A stretch of DNA of 64,000 nucleotides from Chromobacterium alkanivorans (GTDB lineage Bacteria; Pseudomonadota; Gammaproteobacteria; Burkholderiales; Chromobacteriaceae): positions 1 through 64,000 of the forward strand of contig NZ_JAFHKL010000012.1 in assembly GCF_016937655.1 (NCBI RefSeq), written 5' to 3'. The position numbers were made by a program, and so were the translations under genes. The notes under the pieces were generated by a model. That model worked only from the letters and a program-made list of their open reading frames with translations. It was not told the DNA's origin and did not search any database. Below, piece by piece: positions 1-8,926 of this stretch; the first letter of the stretch is position 1; each line of letters opens with the position of its first letter.

Positions 1-153
1 GAGGCGAACTATACGTCACGACCCCACACCCGTCAACACCTTTTGCGACAAAAACCTCAACAAAAGCGGGCCAGGCCGGGCAAGCCATTGATGCGGCAGA
101 GGATATCCGGACGGGGTATTTGCCCGCACCCGCTACCCGCCCCGCGAAACCAT

Positions 154-182
154 GAAAAACGGGCCGGCGAAACGCCGGCCCG
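154..182 (-). terminator. Rho-independent terminator of the glutathione peroxidase-like gene
   Basis: Read on the minus strand, a 10-bp perfect stem (CGGGCCGGCG with its complement) with a 3-nt loop is followed by five T residues. It lies about 20 bp after the stop codon of the gene ending at 205. The remaining sequence from 1 to 153 shows no convincing gene. Confidence 0.85.
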
Positions 183-204
183 CAGCGGGATGCGCGCAAA
201 TCTT

Positions 205-750
205 CTAGTTTTTCACGCTCTCCGCCGGCTTTAGATAAGGCAGGAAGGCGTTGACCACTTCCGGATCGTCCGGCTTGGTGCGCGTGCCTATGCTGACGAC
301 CTTGCTCGCCCCCGGCAGGATCAGATACTTGTGGAAGTTCCATACCGGCGCGTCGTCGGTGGCCTTGATCAAGGCCTTGAAGAACGGTTGTGCGTCAGCG
401 CCGCGCACATGCCCTTTTCCCGCCATAGGGAAAGTCACCCCGTAATTGGCCTCGCAGAACGCGCCGATCTCTTTATCGCTGTCCAGTTCCTGAAAGAAGT
501 CGTTGCTGGGGAAGCCGACCACCATCAGACCGCGTTGTCCGTAAGTCTGGTACAACGATTGCAGTTGCTTGAACTGCGGCGTGAAGCCGCAATGGCTGGC
601 GGTGTTGACCACCAGCAGCGGTCGATCCGCGTATTGACATAGATTGATCTGACCGCCCATCAAGCCCGGCACGGTGTAGTTCAACAAAGCCGGGCAGGCC
701 GCCATCGCCGCCTGGCCGCAAAAAATCAGCATTGCGCCCCATCGTTTCAT
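205..750 (-). CDS. Glutathione peroxidase-like thiol peroxidase, exported
   Basis: A 181-residue protein of the glutathione peroxidase family, which reduces hydroperoxides with glutathione or thioredoxin. Active-site Cys54 lies in NTASHCGFTPQ, followed by FPSNDFFQE (the usual FPCNQFxxQE region with changes) and the Trp motif WNFHKYL. The family fold is therefore clear, and it is a Cys enzyme rather than a selenoenzyme. The N-terminus (MKRWGAMLIFCGQAAMA) looks like a short signal peptide, so a periplasmic location is likely; most bacterial BtuE-type enzymes are cytoplasmic. The ATG at 750 was chosen because a GGAGAGGCG ribosome binding site sits just before it; an upstream in-frame start at 810 lacks one. 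A thioredoxin gene lies immediately upstream on the same strand and could supply reductant, although that protein is cytoplasmic. Confidence 0.85.
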   Translation of the reverse strand: MKRWGAMLIFCGQAAMAACPALLNYTVPGLMGGQINLCQYADRPLLVVNTASHCGFTPQFKQLQSLYQTYGQRGLMVVGFPSNDFFQELDSDKEIGAFCEANYGVTFPMAGKGHVRGADAQPFFKALIKATDDAPVWNFHKYLILPGASKVVSIGTRTKPDDPEVVNAFLPYLKPAESVKN

Positions 751-858
751 TCGCCTCTCCTCCGCTGCGCCGTCTATTGATGCCAGACAAAATGATAAGG
801 CAACGCTCAAAGCATTGCCTTATCTATTGTCTCGACCGCCATGCGTCGGCGTCTGCTG

Positions 859-1221
859 TCATTCCTGCTGGCTGGCGATGTCGGCGCGCACCTTGTCCAT
901 GTCCAGTTCACGCAGGCCCTGGATCAGTTGCTCGAACTGAGCCGCCATCATCGCGCCGGCCTGGTTGAACACCATGATGCCGTCCTTGATGGCGATCAAG
1001 GTGGGAATGGAACGGATATTGAAGTGGGCGGCCAGGTCGCGCTCGTCTTCGGTGTTGATCTTGCCGAACACGATGTCGGCGTGCTTTTCCGACGCGGCTT
1101 CGAACGTGGGGCCGAACATCTTGCACGGGCCGCACCACGGTGCCCAGAAATCGAGGATGACCAAGCCTTCCTCTTTCATATGGGTGTTGAAGTTGTCGGC
1201 GTTGAGGTTGAGGTAAGCCAT
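859..1221 (-). CDS. Thioredoxin
   Basis: A 120-residue thioredoxin with the classical redox site WCGPC (Cys30, Cys33) after DFWAP and the cis-proline loop SIPTL (Pro73). It has no signal peptide, so it should be cytoplasmic. Compared with E. coli TrxA (about 109 residues) it carries a short C-terminal extension after the last helix (LRELDMDKVRADIASQQE). The start at 1221 (MAYLNLN) fits the beginning of the fold; the open frame continues upstream only as read-through into gltS. The gene lies between gltS and the peroxidase gene, all on the minus strand. Which trx paralogue this is cannot be told from one window. Confidence 0.9.
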   Translation of the reverse strand: MAYLNLNADNFNTHMKEEGLVILDFWAPWCGPCKMFGPTFEAASEKHADIVFGKINTEDERDLAAHFNIRSIPTLIAIKDGIMVFNQAGAMMAAQFEQLIQGLRELDMDKVRADIASQQE

Positions 1222-1358
1222 GTGGATGTCTTTCGCTGTCTGAAGCGCCCGCCAACGGCGGGCTGTTGCAGCAAAGATAGGTACGCGGCCACGGCATTGC
1301 AAGACTGTCGCCTGGTTGAATTTATCAATCCAGGCGATAGCCGCCGTCGCCGCGAGGC

Positions 1359-2561
1359 TTAGCCGATGAAGGGCAGCGCGAGGTAGAGCTTGATCACAAT
1401 GGCGTTGACGATGTCGATGAAGAAGGCGCCGACCATGGGCACGACCAGGAAGGCCAGATGCGAGGGGCCGAAGCGTTCGGTCACCGCCTGCATATTGGCG
1501 ATGGCGGTGGGCGTGGCGCCCAGGCCGAAGCCGCAGTGGCCGGCGGCCAGCACCGCCGCGTCGTAATTGCGCCCCATCACCCGGAAGGTGATGAAGATCG
1601 CGTACATCGCCATCGCCGCGGTCTGGGCCAGCAGCAGCACGAAGATGGGCAGCGCCAGCGCGGCCAGGTCCCACAAGCGCAAGGACATCAAAGCCAGCGC
1701 CAGGAACAGCGACAGGCTGACGTTGCCCAGCACCGACACTTCGCGCTCGAAGATTTGATACCAGCCCAAGGCCGCCAAACCGTTGCTGATCAGCACGCCG
1801 ACGAACAGCACGCAGACGAAGGTGGGCAGCTCCAGCGGCGTGCCTTTGAGCAGGCCGCCGAGGAAGGTGCCGCCCAGCAGGCAGACGGCGATCAGCGCCA
1901 GCGTCTCGATGAAGGAGTGCGGCGTGATCAGACGCTGGGCGTCCGGCTGTTCAAAGGCCAGCGGCGGATCGTCGGCGTTGTGCTCGGCGCCGGGAGTCTT
2001 GACTTTCTTGACCAGGAAGCGCGCCACCGGGCCGCCGATCAGGCCGCCCAGCACCAGGCCGAAGGTGGCGCAAGCCAGCGCCAGTTCCGACGCCGAGGCC
2101 AGGCCGTATTTGGAGGCGAAGGTGCCGCCCCAGGCGGCGCCGGTGCCGTGGCCGCCGGACAAGGTGATGGAGCCCGCCAGCAGGCCCATCAGCGGATCCA
2201 GGCCCAGCAGGCTGGCCAGGGCGATGCCCAAGGTGTTCTGCACCAGCAGCAGGCCGACTACCACCGCCAGGAAGACGCCGACGGTCTTGCCGCCCTGGCG
2301 CAGGCTTTTCAAATTGGCGTTGAGGCCGATGGAGGCGAAGAAGGCCAGCATCAGCGGGGTTTGCAGCGAGGCGTCGAAGCGGACTTCGCTGCCGGTGATT
2401 TGGCGGAACAGCAGCAGCAAGGCGGCGATCAGCAGGCCGCCGACCACCGGCTCGGGGATGTTGTAGGTGCGCAGCGCGCCGACATGCGCCACCAGTTTGC
2501 GCCCGAGCAGCAAAACCAGCGACGCGGCCACCAGGGTGCCGTAGAAATCGAGTTGGATCAT
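1359..2561 (-). CDS. gltS: Sodium/glutamate symporter GltS
   Basis: A 400-residue integral membrane protein of the ESS family, which takes up glutamate with Na+. Its length matches E. coli GltS (401). It is built of about ten hydrophobic helices, with two internally related halves that contain glycine-rich segments (SGGHGTGAAWGGTF in the first; CGFGLGATPTAIANMQAVTERFG in the second) typical of the re-entrant pore loops. The ATG at 2561 is preceded by GGAGACTCG. It probably has its own promoter in the 148 bp before the methyltransferase gene. A GC-rich hairpin without a strong T-tract (about 1246-1264) follows the stop codon. Confidence 0.93.
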   Translation of the reverse strand: MIQLDFYGTLVAASLVLLLGRKLVAHVGALRTYNIPEPVVGGLLIAALLLLFRQITGSEVRFDASLQTPLMLAFFASIGLNANLKSLRQGGKTVGVFLAVVVGLLLVQNTLGIALASLLGLDPLMGLLAGSITLSGGHGTGAAWGGTFASKYGLASASELALACATFGLVLGGLIGGPVARFLVKKVKTPGAEHNADDPPLAFEQPDAQRLITPHSFIETLALIAVCLLGGTFLGGLLKGTPLELPTFVCVLFVGVLISNGLAALGWYQIFEREVSVLGNVSLSLFLALALMSLRLWDLAALALPIFVLLLAQTAAMAMYAIFITFRVMGRNYDAAVLAAGHCGFGLGATPTAIANMQAVTERFGPSHLAFLVVPMVGAFFIDIVNAIVIKLYLALPFIG

Positions 2562-2709
2562 CGAGTCTCCTATTGTTTGATGAGCGAAGGCGCGCTTGAT
2601 TCAGACTAGCAGCTGTCGGAATGTTGTCGCGCCATGCAATACGATAGGAAACCCGGCGATAAAGTTCGGCCTCTAATTAACCGAAGCCTTATATAGAAGA
2701 CGCAGACCG

Positions 2710-3654
2710 CTAGCCGCGGCGGATCTGCCAACACTGATGGATGGCGCGGTTGCGGAAGTCTTCCGGCACCGATTGCGCGCTGATGTCGCGGATCTGGTAA
2801 TCGTCGGCCAGTCTCTCGTCCAGCGTGAAGCTGCGCAGATTATTGGAGAAGTACAGGGTGCCGCCCGGCGCCAGCAACGCCATCGCGTAGTCGATCAGCC
2901 AGACGTGGTCGCGCTGCACGTCCAGGATGTCGCGCATCTTCTTGGAGTTGGAGAAGGTGGGCGGGTCCATCACGATCAGGTCGAACTGCTTGCCCGCGTC
3001 CACCGCCTCTTCCAGATACTGGAACACGTCGGCGCGCACCAGCTGGTGCTTGCCGAGATCCAGACCGTTCAGCTCGAAATTGCGGCGCGACCAGTCCTGA
3101 TAGGTATTGGACATGTCCACGGTCTCGGAGCTGATCGCGCCGCCGCAGGCGGCGTAGACGGTGAAGCTGCCGGTGTAGGCGAACAGATTGAGGAAGCGCT
3201 TGCCGGCCGCCTCCTCCCGCACCCGCTTGCGGGTGTTGCGGTGATCGAGGAACAGGCCGGTGTCCAGATAGGCGTCCAGATTGACGATGAAGCGCTGGCC
3301 GAACTCGTTGATGACGAAGTCGTCGCCCGACTGCCCCGCTTTCTCGTACTGGCTGACGCCCTTCTGCCGGCGACGGTTCTTCAGCGTCACCGCGGCGGGG
3401 GCGACGCCGGTCACAGCGCACAGGCTGTCCACCACCGCGTTGATCCAGTCGCGGTAGGCGTCGTCCTCCATCTCCCAACCGGTGTCGTACTCCTGCAGAT
3501 GGACGCGCTCGCCGTACATGTCCACCGCGAACGGGAACTGCGGCACGTCCTTGTCGTAAACGCGCCAGGCGTCCAGGCCTTGGCGACGCGCCCATTTGGC
3601 TTGGTGCTTGAAATTCTTGGCCAGGCGATTGGCGAATGGGCTGACGTCCAGCAT
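2710..3654 (-). CDS. RlmK-like SAM-dependent rRNA methyltransferase
   Basis: A 314-residue class I methyltransferase resembling the C-terminal RlmK half of E. coli RlmKL and the RlmI group. SAM motif I is NLFAYTGSFTVYAA, the acidic strand end is SSETVDMSN, and motif IV is DPPTFSNS. The N-terminal part (residues 1-130) matches the substrate-binding region upstream of the Rossmann core in these enzymes (VSQYEKAG, VNLDAYLDTGLFLDHRNTR). The expected role is base methylation of 23S rRNA, m7G2069 if it is a true RlmK; this is inference from family. The ATG at 3654 (MLDVSPFANRL) fits the family start. It follows coaD on the same strand with a terminator-like hairpin between them. Confidence 0.82.
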   Translation of the reverse strand: MLDVSPFANRLAKNFKHQAKWARRQGLDAWRVYDKDVPQFPFAVDMYGERVHLQEYDTGWEMEDDAYRDWINAVVDSLCAVTGVAPAAVTLKNRRRQKGVSQYEKAGQSGDDFVINEFGQRFIVNLDAYLDTGLFLDHRNTRKRVREEAAGKRFLNLFAYTGSFTVYAACGGAISSETVDMSNTYQDWSRRNFELNGLDLGKHQLVRADVFQYLEEAVDAGKQFDLIVMDPPTFSNSKKMRDILDVQRDHVWLIDYAMALLAPGGTLYFSNNLRSFTLDERLADDYQIRDISAQSVPEDFRNRAIHQCWQIRRG

Positions 3655-3679
3655 GAGTCCTCGATATTGGCGATAGGCA

Positions 3680-3718
3680 AAACACAAAACAAACGCGCCG
3701 CTGACTGCAGGCGGCGCG
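3680..3718 (-). terminator. Terminator-like hairpin after coaD
   Basis: On the minus strand an 8-bp stem (CGCGCCGC with its complement, 9-nt loop) is followed by a T-rich tract, GTTTGTTTTGTGTTTT. It lies between the coaD stop and the methyltransferase start. Confidence 0.6.
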
Positions 3719-3750
3719 CGAACGGATGTCCAATTCTATTACAGCCGCGG

Positions 3751-4275
3751 CTATTCGGACGAATACATCTCGATCAGCTTGCGGTAGACCGGCTCCGGCA
3801 GGTATTGGCGGATCACGCTTTCCCAGCCGCGCGGCCCCACCAGGCCCTTGACCATCGTCGACGACACTTCGGCGTATTCGCGCGGCGGCAGCAGGAAGAT
3901 AGTGGTGATGTCCGGATGCAGATCGGAATTGATGTAGCGCATGGTGCGCTCGTATTCGTAATCGCTGGCGGTGCGGATGCCGCGGATGATGTAGTTGGCG
4001 CCTATGCTTTGCGCGTAGTTGACCAGAAACTGGTTCTCGAACACATCCACCCGCAGCTTGCTGAAGCCGCCGGTGACGTCGCGCAGCAAAGCCACTCGTT
4101 CTTCGACACTGAAGGTACAGTGTTTTTCCGGGTTCACTCCGACCGCTACGATCAATTCGTCAAACAGTTCCACCGCTTCGCGAATCATCCATAGGTGACC
4201 GTTGGTCACCGGGTCGAAGCTGCCCGCGTACACGGCTCGCTTCAATTCTCGTTTTCCTTTGACTGTGTGTGCCAT
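3751..4275 (-). CDS. coaD: Pantetheine-phosphate adenylyltransferase (CoaD)
   Basis: A 174-residue nucleotidyltransferase that makes dephospho-CoA from 4'-phosphopantetheine and ATP, the penultimate step of CoA synthesis. The signature SFDPVTNGH (residues 19-27) is the (T/S)xxxH ATP-binding motif, and VSSTMVK is the equivalent of the C-terminal ISSTxVR. The middle ([21 protein letters not shown]) is a recognisable variant of the RGxRxxxDxxYE segment. The start at 4275 gives a short extension before the first beta strand; no strong ribosome binding site decides it. The gene is followed by a terminator-like hairpin and the rRNA methyltransferase gene. Confidence 0.88.
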   Translation of the reverse strand: MAHTVKGKRELKRAVYAGSFDPVTNGHLWMIREAVELFDELIVAVGVNPEKHCTFSVEERVALLRDVTGGFSKLRVDVFENQFLVNYAQSIGANYIIRGIRTASDYEYERTMRYINSDLHPDITTIFLLPPREYAEVSSTMVKGLVGPRGWESVIRQYLPEPVYRKLIEMYSSE

Positions 4276-4403
4276 GGCGAATGTATCGTGGTCGTTGGGG
4301 GCGGGTAAAGCAATTTTTGTGCATTGCGCAAAATGTTTCGCTTCCACCTGGACTATCCGCGGCAGAATCTGTCCATTTCACTCATTATCGGCAATGCGCC
4401 GCC

Positions 4404-4436
4404 AAAAAAAAGCGGGCCGCGCATGGCGGCCCCGCT
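4404..4436 (-). terminator. Terminator of the dpp operon
   Basis: Minus-strand hairpin (AGCGGG plus GCCGC arms, one bulged base, 5-nt loop) followed by eight T residues. It lies 20 bp after the dppF stop codon. Confidence 0.85.
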
Positions 4437-4456
4437 GACGATAGAACAATACGCGC

Positions 4457-5428
4457 TCAGACGTTGATGTCTTCGGCGCGATGGCAGGCGATCATGCGCT
4501 GGTCCAGCTCGCGCAACTCAGGCACCTCCTCCGCGCACCGCTGGTTCGCGTGCGGGCAGCGCTTGTGGAAGGCGCAGCCGGACGGCGGCTTCAAGGGGCT
4601 GGGCAATTCGCCCTCGATCTTGATCTTGATGCGGCGCTGCTCCGGATGGATGGACGGCGTCGCCGACAACAAGGCCTGGGTGTAAGGGTGCAGCGGCCGC
4701 TCGTAGACGCGGTTCTTTTCCCCCACTTCCACCGCCCGCCCCAGATACATCACCATCAGATCGTCGGCCACATGCTCGACCACCGACAGATTATGGGAGA
4801 TGAACACATAGGCGGTCTTGAACTCGTCCTGCAAATCCATGAACAGATTGAGCACCTGCGCCTGAATCGACACGTCCAGCGCCGAGGTGGGCTCGTCCGC
4901 CACCACGATCTTGGGGTTCAGCATCATTGCGCGGGCGATGGCGATGCGCTGACGCTGTCCGCCGGAGAACATGTGCGGATAGCGGAAGAAGTGTTCCGGC
5001 CGCAGGCCGACCCGCTGCATCATGCCGCGCACCTTGTCTTCGCGCTCCTTGGAGCTCAGCGAGGTATTGATCTGCAGGGGCTCGGCCAGCTGGCTGCCGA
5101 TTTTCTGACGCGGGTTCAGCGAGGCATAGGGGTTCTGGAACACCATCTGCACCTTGGTGCGCATCGCTTTCAATTCGGCCTTGCCGGCCTGGGCCGCGTC
5201 CTGGCCGTCCAGCAGCAGCGAGCCGGAGGTCGGCGCTTCGATCAGCGTCAGCTGCCGCGCCAGCGTGCTCTTGCCGCAGCCGGACTCGCCCACCACCGCC
5301 AGCGTCTTGCCGGCCTGCAGTTCGAAAGAGACGCCGTTGAGCGCCTTGACCTGCGCCGAGGGCTTGAGGAAGCCCTGCGACACGTCGTAGTAGCGGGTCA
5401 GATCCCGCGCTTGCAATACGGTGCTCAT
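4457..5428 (-). CDS. dppF: Dipeptide ABC transporter ATP-binding protein DppF
   Basis: A 323-residue ATPase of the oligopeptide/dipeptide importer family. Walker A is GESGCGKS (about residues 48-55), the signature is [15 protein letters not shown], and Walker B is [12 protein letters not shown]. The C-terminal Cys-containing region ([15 protein letters not shown]) is typical of Dpp/Opp ATPases. It acts with DppD on the cytoplasmic face of the DppBC permease. Its ATG at 5428 overlaps the dppD stop by 4 bp (ATGA), indicating translational coupling. Last gene of the operon; a strong terminator follows. Confidence 0.93.
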   Translation of the reverse strand: MSTVLQARDLTRYYDVSQGFLKPSAQVKALNGVSFELQAGKTLAVVGESGCGKSTLARQLTLIEAPTSGSLLLDGQDAAQAGKAELKAMRTKVQMVFQNPYASLNPRQKIGSQLAEPLQINTSLSSKEREDKVRGMMQRVGLRPEHFFRYPHMFSGGQRQRIAIARAMMLNPKIVVADEPTSALDVSIQAQVLNLFMDLQDEFKTAYVFISHNLSVVEHVADDLMVMYLGRAVEVGEKNRVYERPLHPYTQALLSATPSIHPEQRRIKIKIEGELPSPLKPPSGCAFHKRCPHANQRCAEEVPELRELDQRMIACHRAEDINV

Positions 5429-6399
5429 TTCGCCTCCTTGTCCAGCAACGGGTAGTGGCAGCGCACGGCGCCGCCCTCCACCGGGGTCAGGCCCGGACGC
5501 TGGGTCCGGCAGTTGTCCTTGACATAGGGACAACGCGGCGACAACAGGCAGCCGCTGGGGCGGTCGTACTGCCCCGGCACGATGCCGGGCAAGGTGTTCA
5601 GGCGATGCGCGCCTTTGCTGTGTTCCGGAATCGACGACAACAGCGCTTCGGTGTACGGATGGGTCGGATGGTTGAACACTCCGGGCACCGCGCCCATTTC
5701 CGCCACCTGGCCGGCGTACATCACCGCCAGCCGGTGCGCCACCTCGGCCACCACCGCCAGATCGTGGGTGATCATGATCAGCGCCATGTTCTGGCTTTTC
5801 TGCAGGCTGACCAGCAGTTCCATGATCTGGGCCTGTATGGTCACGTCCAGAGCCGTGGTCGGCTCGTCGGCGATCAGGAGCTTGGGGCTACAGGCGATGG
5901 CCATCGCGATCACCACGCGCTGGCTCATGCCGCCGGACAGCTGGTGCGGGTAGGCGTTCAGTCTCGAGGCCGGCGCCGGGATCTCCACCAGTTCCATCAA
6001 TTCCAGCGCGCGCCGCTTCAGCGCCGCTCCGCGCAGGCCCTGATGCAGCTTCAGCACTTCCATGATCTGGTAGCCGACGGTGTAGCTGGGGTTCAGCGAG
6101 GTCATCGGGTCCTGGAAGATCATCGCGATGTCCTTGCCGACGATCTTGCGGCGTTCGCGCGCGGAGATGGTCAGCAGGTTCTTGCCGTCGAAGCTCAGTT
6201 CGTCGGCCACGATGCGGCCCTGGCCTTCCAGCAGCCCCATCATCGCCATCATGGTCACCGACTTGCCGGAACCGGATTCGCCGACGATGCCGACGATCTC
6301 GCCCTGATTCACCGTCAGGTCCAGCCCTTCCACCGCGCGGAAGGGATTCTTTTCCGAACCGAACTCCACCGAGAGGTTCTTGATTTGCAGCAAACTCAT
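5425..6399 (-). CDS. dppD: Dipeptide ABC transporter ATP-binding protein DppD
   Basis: A 324-residue ATPase with Walker A GESGSGKS, signature [15 protein letters not shown] and Walker [13 protein letters not shown]. It carries the C-terminal oligopeptide-transporter region with cysteines ([16 protein letters not shown]). The start at 6399 (MSLLQIKNL) is chosen because GGGATGGAA lies just upstream; a second ATG two codons earlier is possible. It sits between dppC (about 10 bp upstream) and dppF (4-bp overlap). Confidence 0.93.
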   Translation of the reverse strand: MSLLQIKNLSVEFGSEKNPFRAVEGLDLTVNQGEIVGIVGESGSGKSVTMMAMMGLLEGQGRIVADELSFDGKNLLTISARERRKIVGKDIAMIFQDPMTSLNPSYTVGYQIMEVLKLHQGLRGAALKRRALELMELVEIPAPASRLNAYPHQLSGGMSQRVVIAMAIACSPKLLIADEPTTALDVTIQAQIMELLVSLQKSQNMALIMITHDLAVVAEVAHRLAVMYAGQVAEMGAVPGVFNHPTHPYTEALLSSIPEHSKGAHRLNTLPGIVPGQYDRPSGCLLSPRCPYVKDNCRTQRPGLTPVEGGAVRCHYPLLDKEAK

Positions 6400-6409
6400 T
6401 TCCATCCCC

Positions 6410-7324
6410 TCACGCCGCGCGCTTCAGTTTCGGGTCCAGCGCGTCGCGCAGGCCGTCGCCCATCAAATTGATGGCGAGCACCGACAACAAAATGGTCAGG
6501 CCGGGCAGCGTCACCACCCACCAGGCGCTTTCAATGTAATCGCGGGCCGAGGCCAGCATGGTGCCCCACTCCGGGGTCGGCGGCTGCACGCCCAGGCCGA
6601 GAAAGCCCAGCGCGGCGATTTCCAGGATGGCCGAGGAGAAGCTCATCGTCGCGTGCACGATCAGCGGCGCCATGCAGTTGGGCAGCACGGTGACGAACAT
6701 CAGCCGCGGCAGGCCGGCGCCGGCCACGCGCGAGGCGGTGACGTAGTCGCGGTTCAGTTCGGTCATCGCCGACGCGCGGGTCAGCCGCACGTAGGCGGGC
6801 AAGGACACGGTGGCGATGGCGATCATCGCGTTGACCAGGCCGGGCCCGAGGATGGCCATGATGGCCACCGCCAACAGCAGCGAGGGCAAGGCCATCATGA
6901 TGTCCATCAGCCGCATGATCGCGCCGCCGAGCGCCTTGGGAAAGAAGGCGGCCAACAGGCCGAGCACCACGCCCGGCAGCAAGGCCATCAGCACCGAGCA
7001 CAGGCCGATGAACAAGGACAGCCGCGCGCCGTGGATCAAGCGAGACAGGATGTCGCGGCCCAGTTCGTCGGTGCCGAACAGGAACTGCATCGAACCGCCG
7101 TCCACCCAGGCCGGCGGGGTCAGCAGATGGTCGCGGTATTGCTCGATCGGGCTATAGGGCGCCACCAGCGGCGCCAGCAGCGCACAGGAGGTGACGATCA
7201 GCATGAAGATCAGGCCGGCCACCGCGCCCTTGTTGTGGGAAAAGCCCTGCCAGAATTCCTTCAGCGGCGAGGGATAGGTCAGCGCCAGGTCCGGGCCGGC
7301 GTTGACTTGCGTAGTCTGAGTCAT
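6410..7324 (-). CDS. dppC: Dipeptide ABC transporter permease DppC
   Basis: A 304-residue inner-membrane permease with about six helices. The EAA loop region ([23 protein letters not shown]) is the cytoplasmic coupling segment of DppC/OppC proteins. The N-terminal segment with an early helix ([25 protein letters not shown]) is typical for this subunit. It partners DppB to form the channel. The gene lies 18 bp after dppB and shortly before dppD. Confidence 0.93.
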   Translation of the reverse strand: MTQTTQVNAGPDLALTYPSPLKEFWQGFSHNKGAVAGLIFMLIVTSCALLAPLVAPYSPIEQYRDHLLTPPAWVDGGSMQFLFGTDELGRDILSRLIHGARLSLFIGLCSVLMALLPGVVLGLLAAFFPKALGGAIMRLMDIMMALPSLLLAVAIMAILGPGLVNAMIAIATVSLPAYVRLTRASAMTELNRDYVTASRVAGAGLPRLMFVTVLPNCMAPLIVHATMSFSSAILEIAALGFLGLGVQPPTPEWGTMLASARDYIESAWWVVTLPGLTILLSVLAINLMGDGLRDALDPKLKRAA

Positions 7325-7342
7325 AAGTCCACCTACTGGCTG

Positions 7343-8371
7343 TTACTTGGCGTGACGGATGCGCGGATTGGCGATGCCGTACAGGATGTCGACGATGAAG
7401 TTGGTGACGATCACCAGCGTCGCCACCATCAGGATGCCGTTCTGCACCACCGGATAGTCGCGGCGGCTGATGGCGTCGATCAGCCATTTGCCTATGCCCG
7501 GCCAGGAGAAGATGGTTTCGGTCAGCACCGCGCCGCCCATCAGCGTGCCCACTTGCAGGCCGATCACGGTCAGCACCGGGATCAGCGCGTTGCGCAGGGT
7601 GTGGATGAAGATCACCCGCACCGGCGACAAGCCCTTGGCGCGCGCGGTGCGCACATAGTCCTCGCGCAGCACTTCCAGCATCGACGAGCGCGTCATCCGC
7701 GCGATCACCGCCAGCGGAATGGTGCCCAGCACGATGGCCGGCAGGATCAGATGCATCAGCGCGTTCTTGAAGGCGCCGGCGTTCACTTCCGGATCGGCGG
7801 CTTCCGCCATCCAGGAATCGATCAGCATGAAGCCGGTGTGCGGCGCGATGTCGAAGGTCAGATCGACGCGGCCGGACACCGGGGTCCAGCCCAGCTTGAC
7901 CGAGAAGAACATGATCAGGATCAGGCCCCACCAGAAGATGGGCATGGAGAAACCGGTCAGCGAAATGCCCATCACGCCGTGATCGAACAGCGAGCCGCGC
8001 TTGATGGCGGCGATGACGCCGGCCAGCAGGCCCAGCACGGTGGCGAAGATCAAGGCGGAAACCGCCAGCTCCAGCGTGGCGGGGAACAGGGTCTTGAACT
8101 CGGTCCAGACCCCGGTCTTGGTAACCAGGGACTCGCCCAGGTCGCCGTGGAGCAGATTGAGCACGTAGTCGAAGTACTGAGCGTACAACGGCTTGTCCAG
8201 ACCCAGGCGATGCAAGGCTTCGGCGTGCATTTGCGGATCAAGCGCGCGCTCGCCCACCATCACTTCCACCGGGTCGCCCGGAATCATGCGGATCAGGCCG
8301 AAGGTCAGCAGCGTGATGCCGAAGAAGGTTGGCACCAATAAGCCCAACCTTCGCAGAATAAAGGAAAACAT
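7343..8371 (-). CDS. dppB: Dipeptide ABC transporter permease DppB
   Basis: A 342-residue permease starting MFSFILRRLGLLVPTFFGI, the standard DppB/OppB N-terminus with its first membrane helix. It shows PGDPVEVMVGE in the periplasmic loop and the coupling region DYVRTARAKGLS. The ATG at 8371 was chosen over an in-frame start at 8416 because it matches the family start. It is the first gene of the dppBCDF block and is separated from dppA by an unusually long 555-bp gap. Confidence 0.93.
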   Translation of the reverse strand: MFSFILRRLGLLVPTFFGITLLTFGLIRMIPGDPVEVMVGERALDPQMHAEALHRLGLDKPLYAQYFDYVLNLLHGDLGESLVTKTGVWTEFKTLFPATLELAVSALIFATVLGLLAGVIAAIKRGSLFDHGVMGISLTGFSMPIFWWGLILIMFFSVKLGWTPVSGRVDLTFDIAPHTGFMLIDSWMAEAADPEVNAGAFKNALMHLILPAIVLGTIPLAVIARMTRSSMLEVLREDYVRTARAKGLSPVRVIFIHTLRNALIPVLTVIGLQVGTLMGGAVLTETIFSWPGIGKWLIDAISRRDYPVVQNGILMVATLVIVTNFIVDILYGIANPRIRHAK

Positions 8372-8926
8372 GAGAACTTCTCCCTTGCGCCGGCCCCGCT
8401 GGGCGACTGGGCGCAATACTCAACTAGAGACCCAGAGCGACGACGCCTTGCATGGCAAACGGCGAGCGACGGCTCTAATGCGTTTTGGGGAGACGTTACC
8501 GGAATAGAACGGAGAAGAAGCTAGGAAAACAGCAAGAAGAGCGCCGGAGCGATGGCATGCAACTGAACCACCCACCCACATCAGCTGCGCCACCGCTACG
8601 GCAAGTGCAAGATAGCACCCCTCGCCGCAGACAAGCTTGACCCAGGTCAAGCCGGACGCACAGCCTCTCCACGCTGTGACTGACTACCCTCTGAAAACCA
8701 CCCAGTAGACGTTCCGCCGCCATTGGGCCCGCCGCCTCTGCGTGCGGCTGGAAACCCAAGGCTTAGAGTAGCCGACAAAACCCCGCGCCGCGTCCTGGGC
8801 GAGTCCGCGCCGGCGGCGATCGCGCGGCGAGGAAACCCGTCCGTACCCGGGATTTCGTCAGCTCTTTTTAGTCAAAGCCCCGGGAGCCAGACCCCCGGTG
8901 CCGATTTGTTTTTATTGGATTCAGGC
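8372..8926. other. 555-bp gap between dppA and dppB
   Basis: No credible gene is visible on either strand; the short open frames here have no ribosome binding sites or family features. The dppA-proximal end holds a terminator-like hairpin (8878-8900). The rest could carry an internal promoter for dppBCDF or an untranslated region, but I see no convincing promoter. Confidence 0.6.
8878..8900 (-). terminator. Hairpin after dppA, possible attenuating terminator
   Basis: On the minus strand, CCGGGGG pairs with CTCCCGG (one G-T pair, short loop) and is followed by GGCTTTGAC. The T-tract is poor, so full termination is doubtful. Its position just after dppA would suit partial termination or 3'-end protection, giving more binding protein than permease. 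Confidence 0.4.

Noticed and set aside
43-234. Possible short gene at the left edge
   Set aside because: No ribosome binding site, very basic random-looking product, overlaps a terminator.
1246-1264. Terminator after gltS
   Set aside because: There is a GC stem but no T-tract on the minus strand, so it is not listed as a terminator.
6380-8341. 653-codon plus-strand frame opposite dppB and dppC
   Set aside because: Composition is His/Gln/Arg-rich without any domain; it mirrors two certain permease genes.
8496-8759. Short frames in the dppA-dppB gap
   Set aside because: No ribosome binding site and no recognisable feature.
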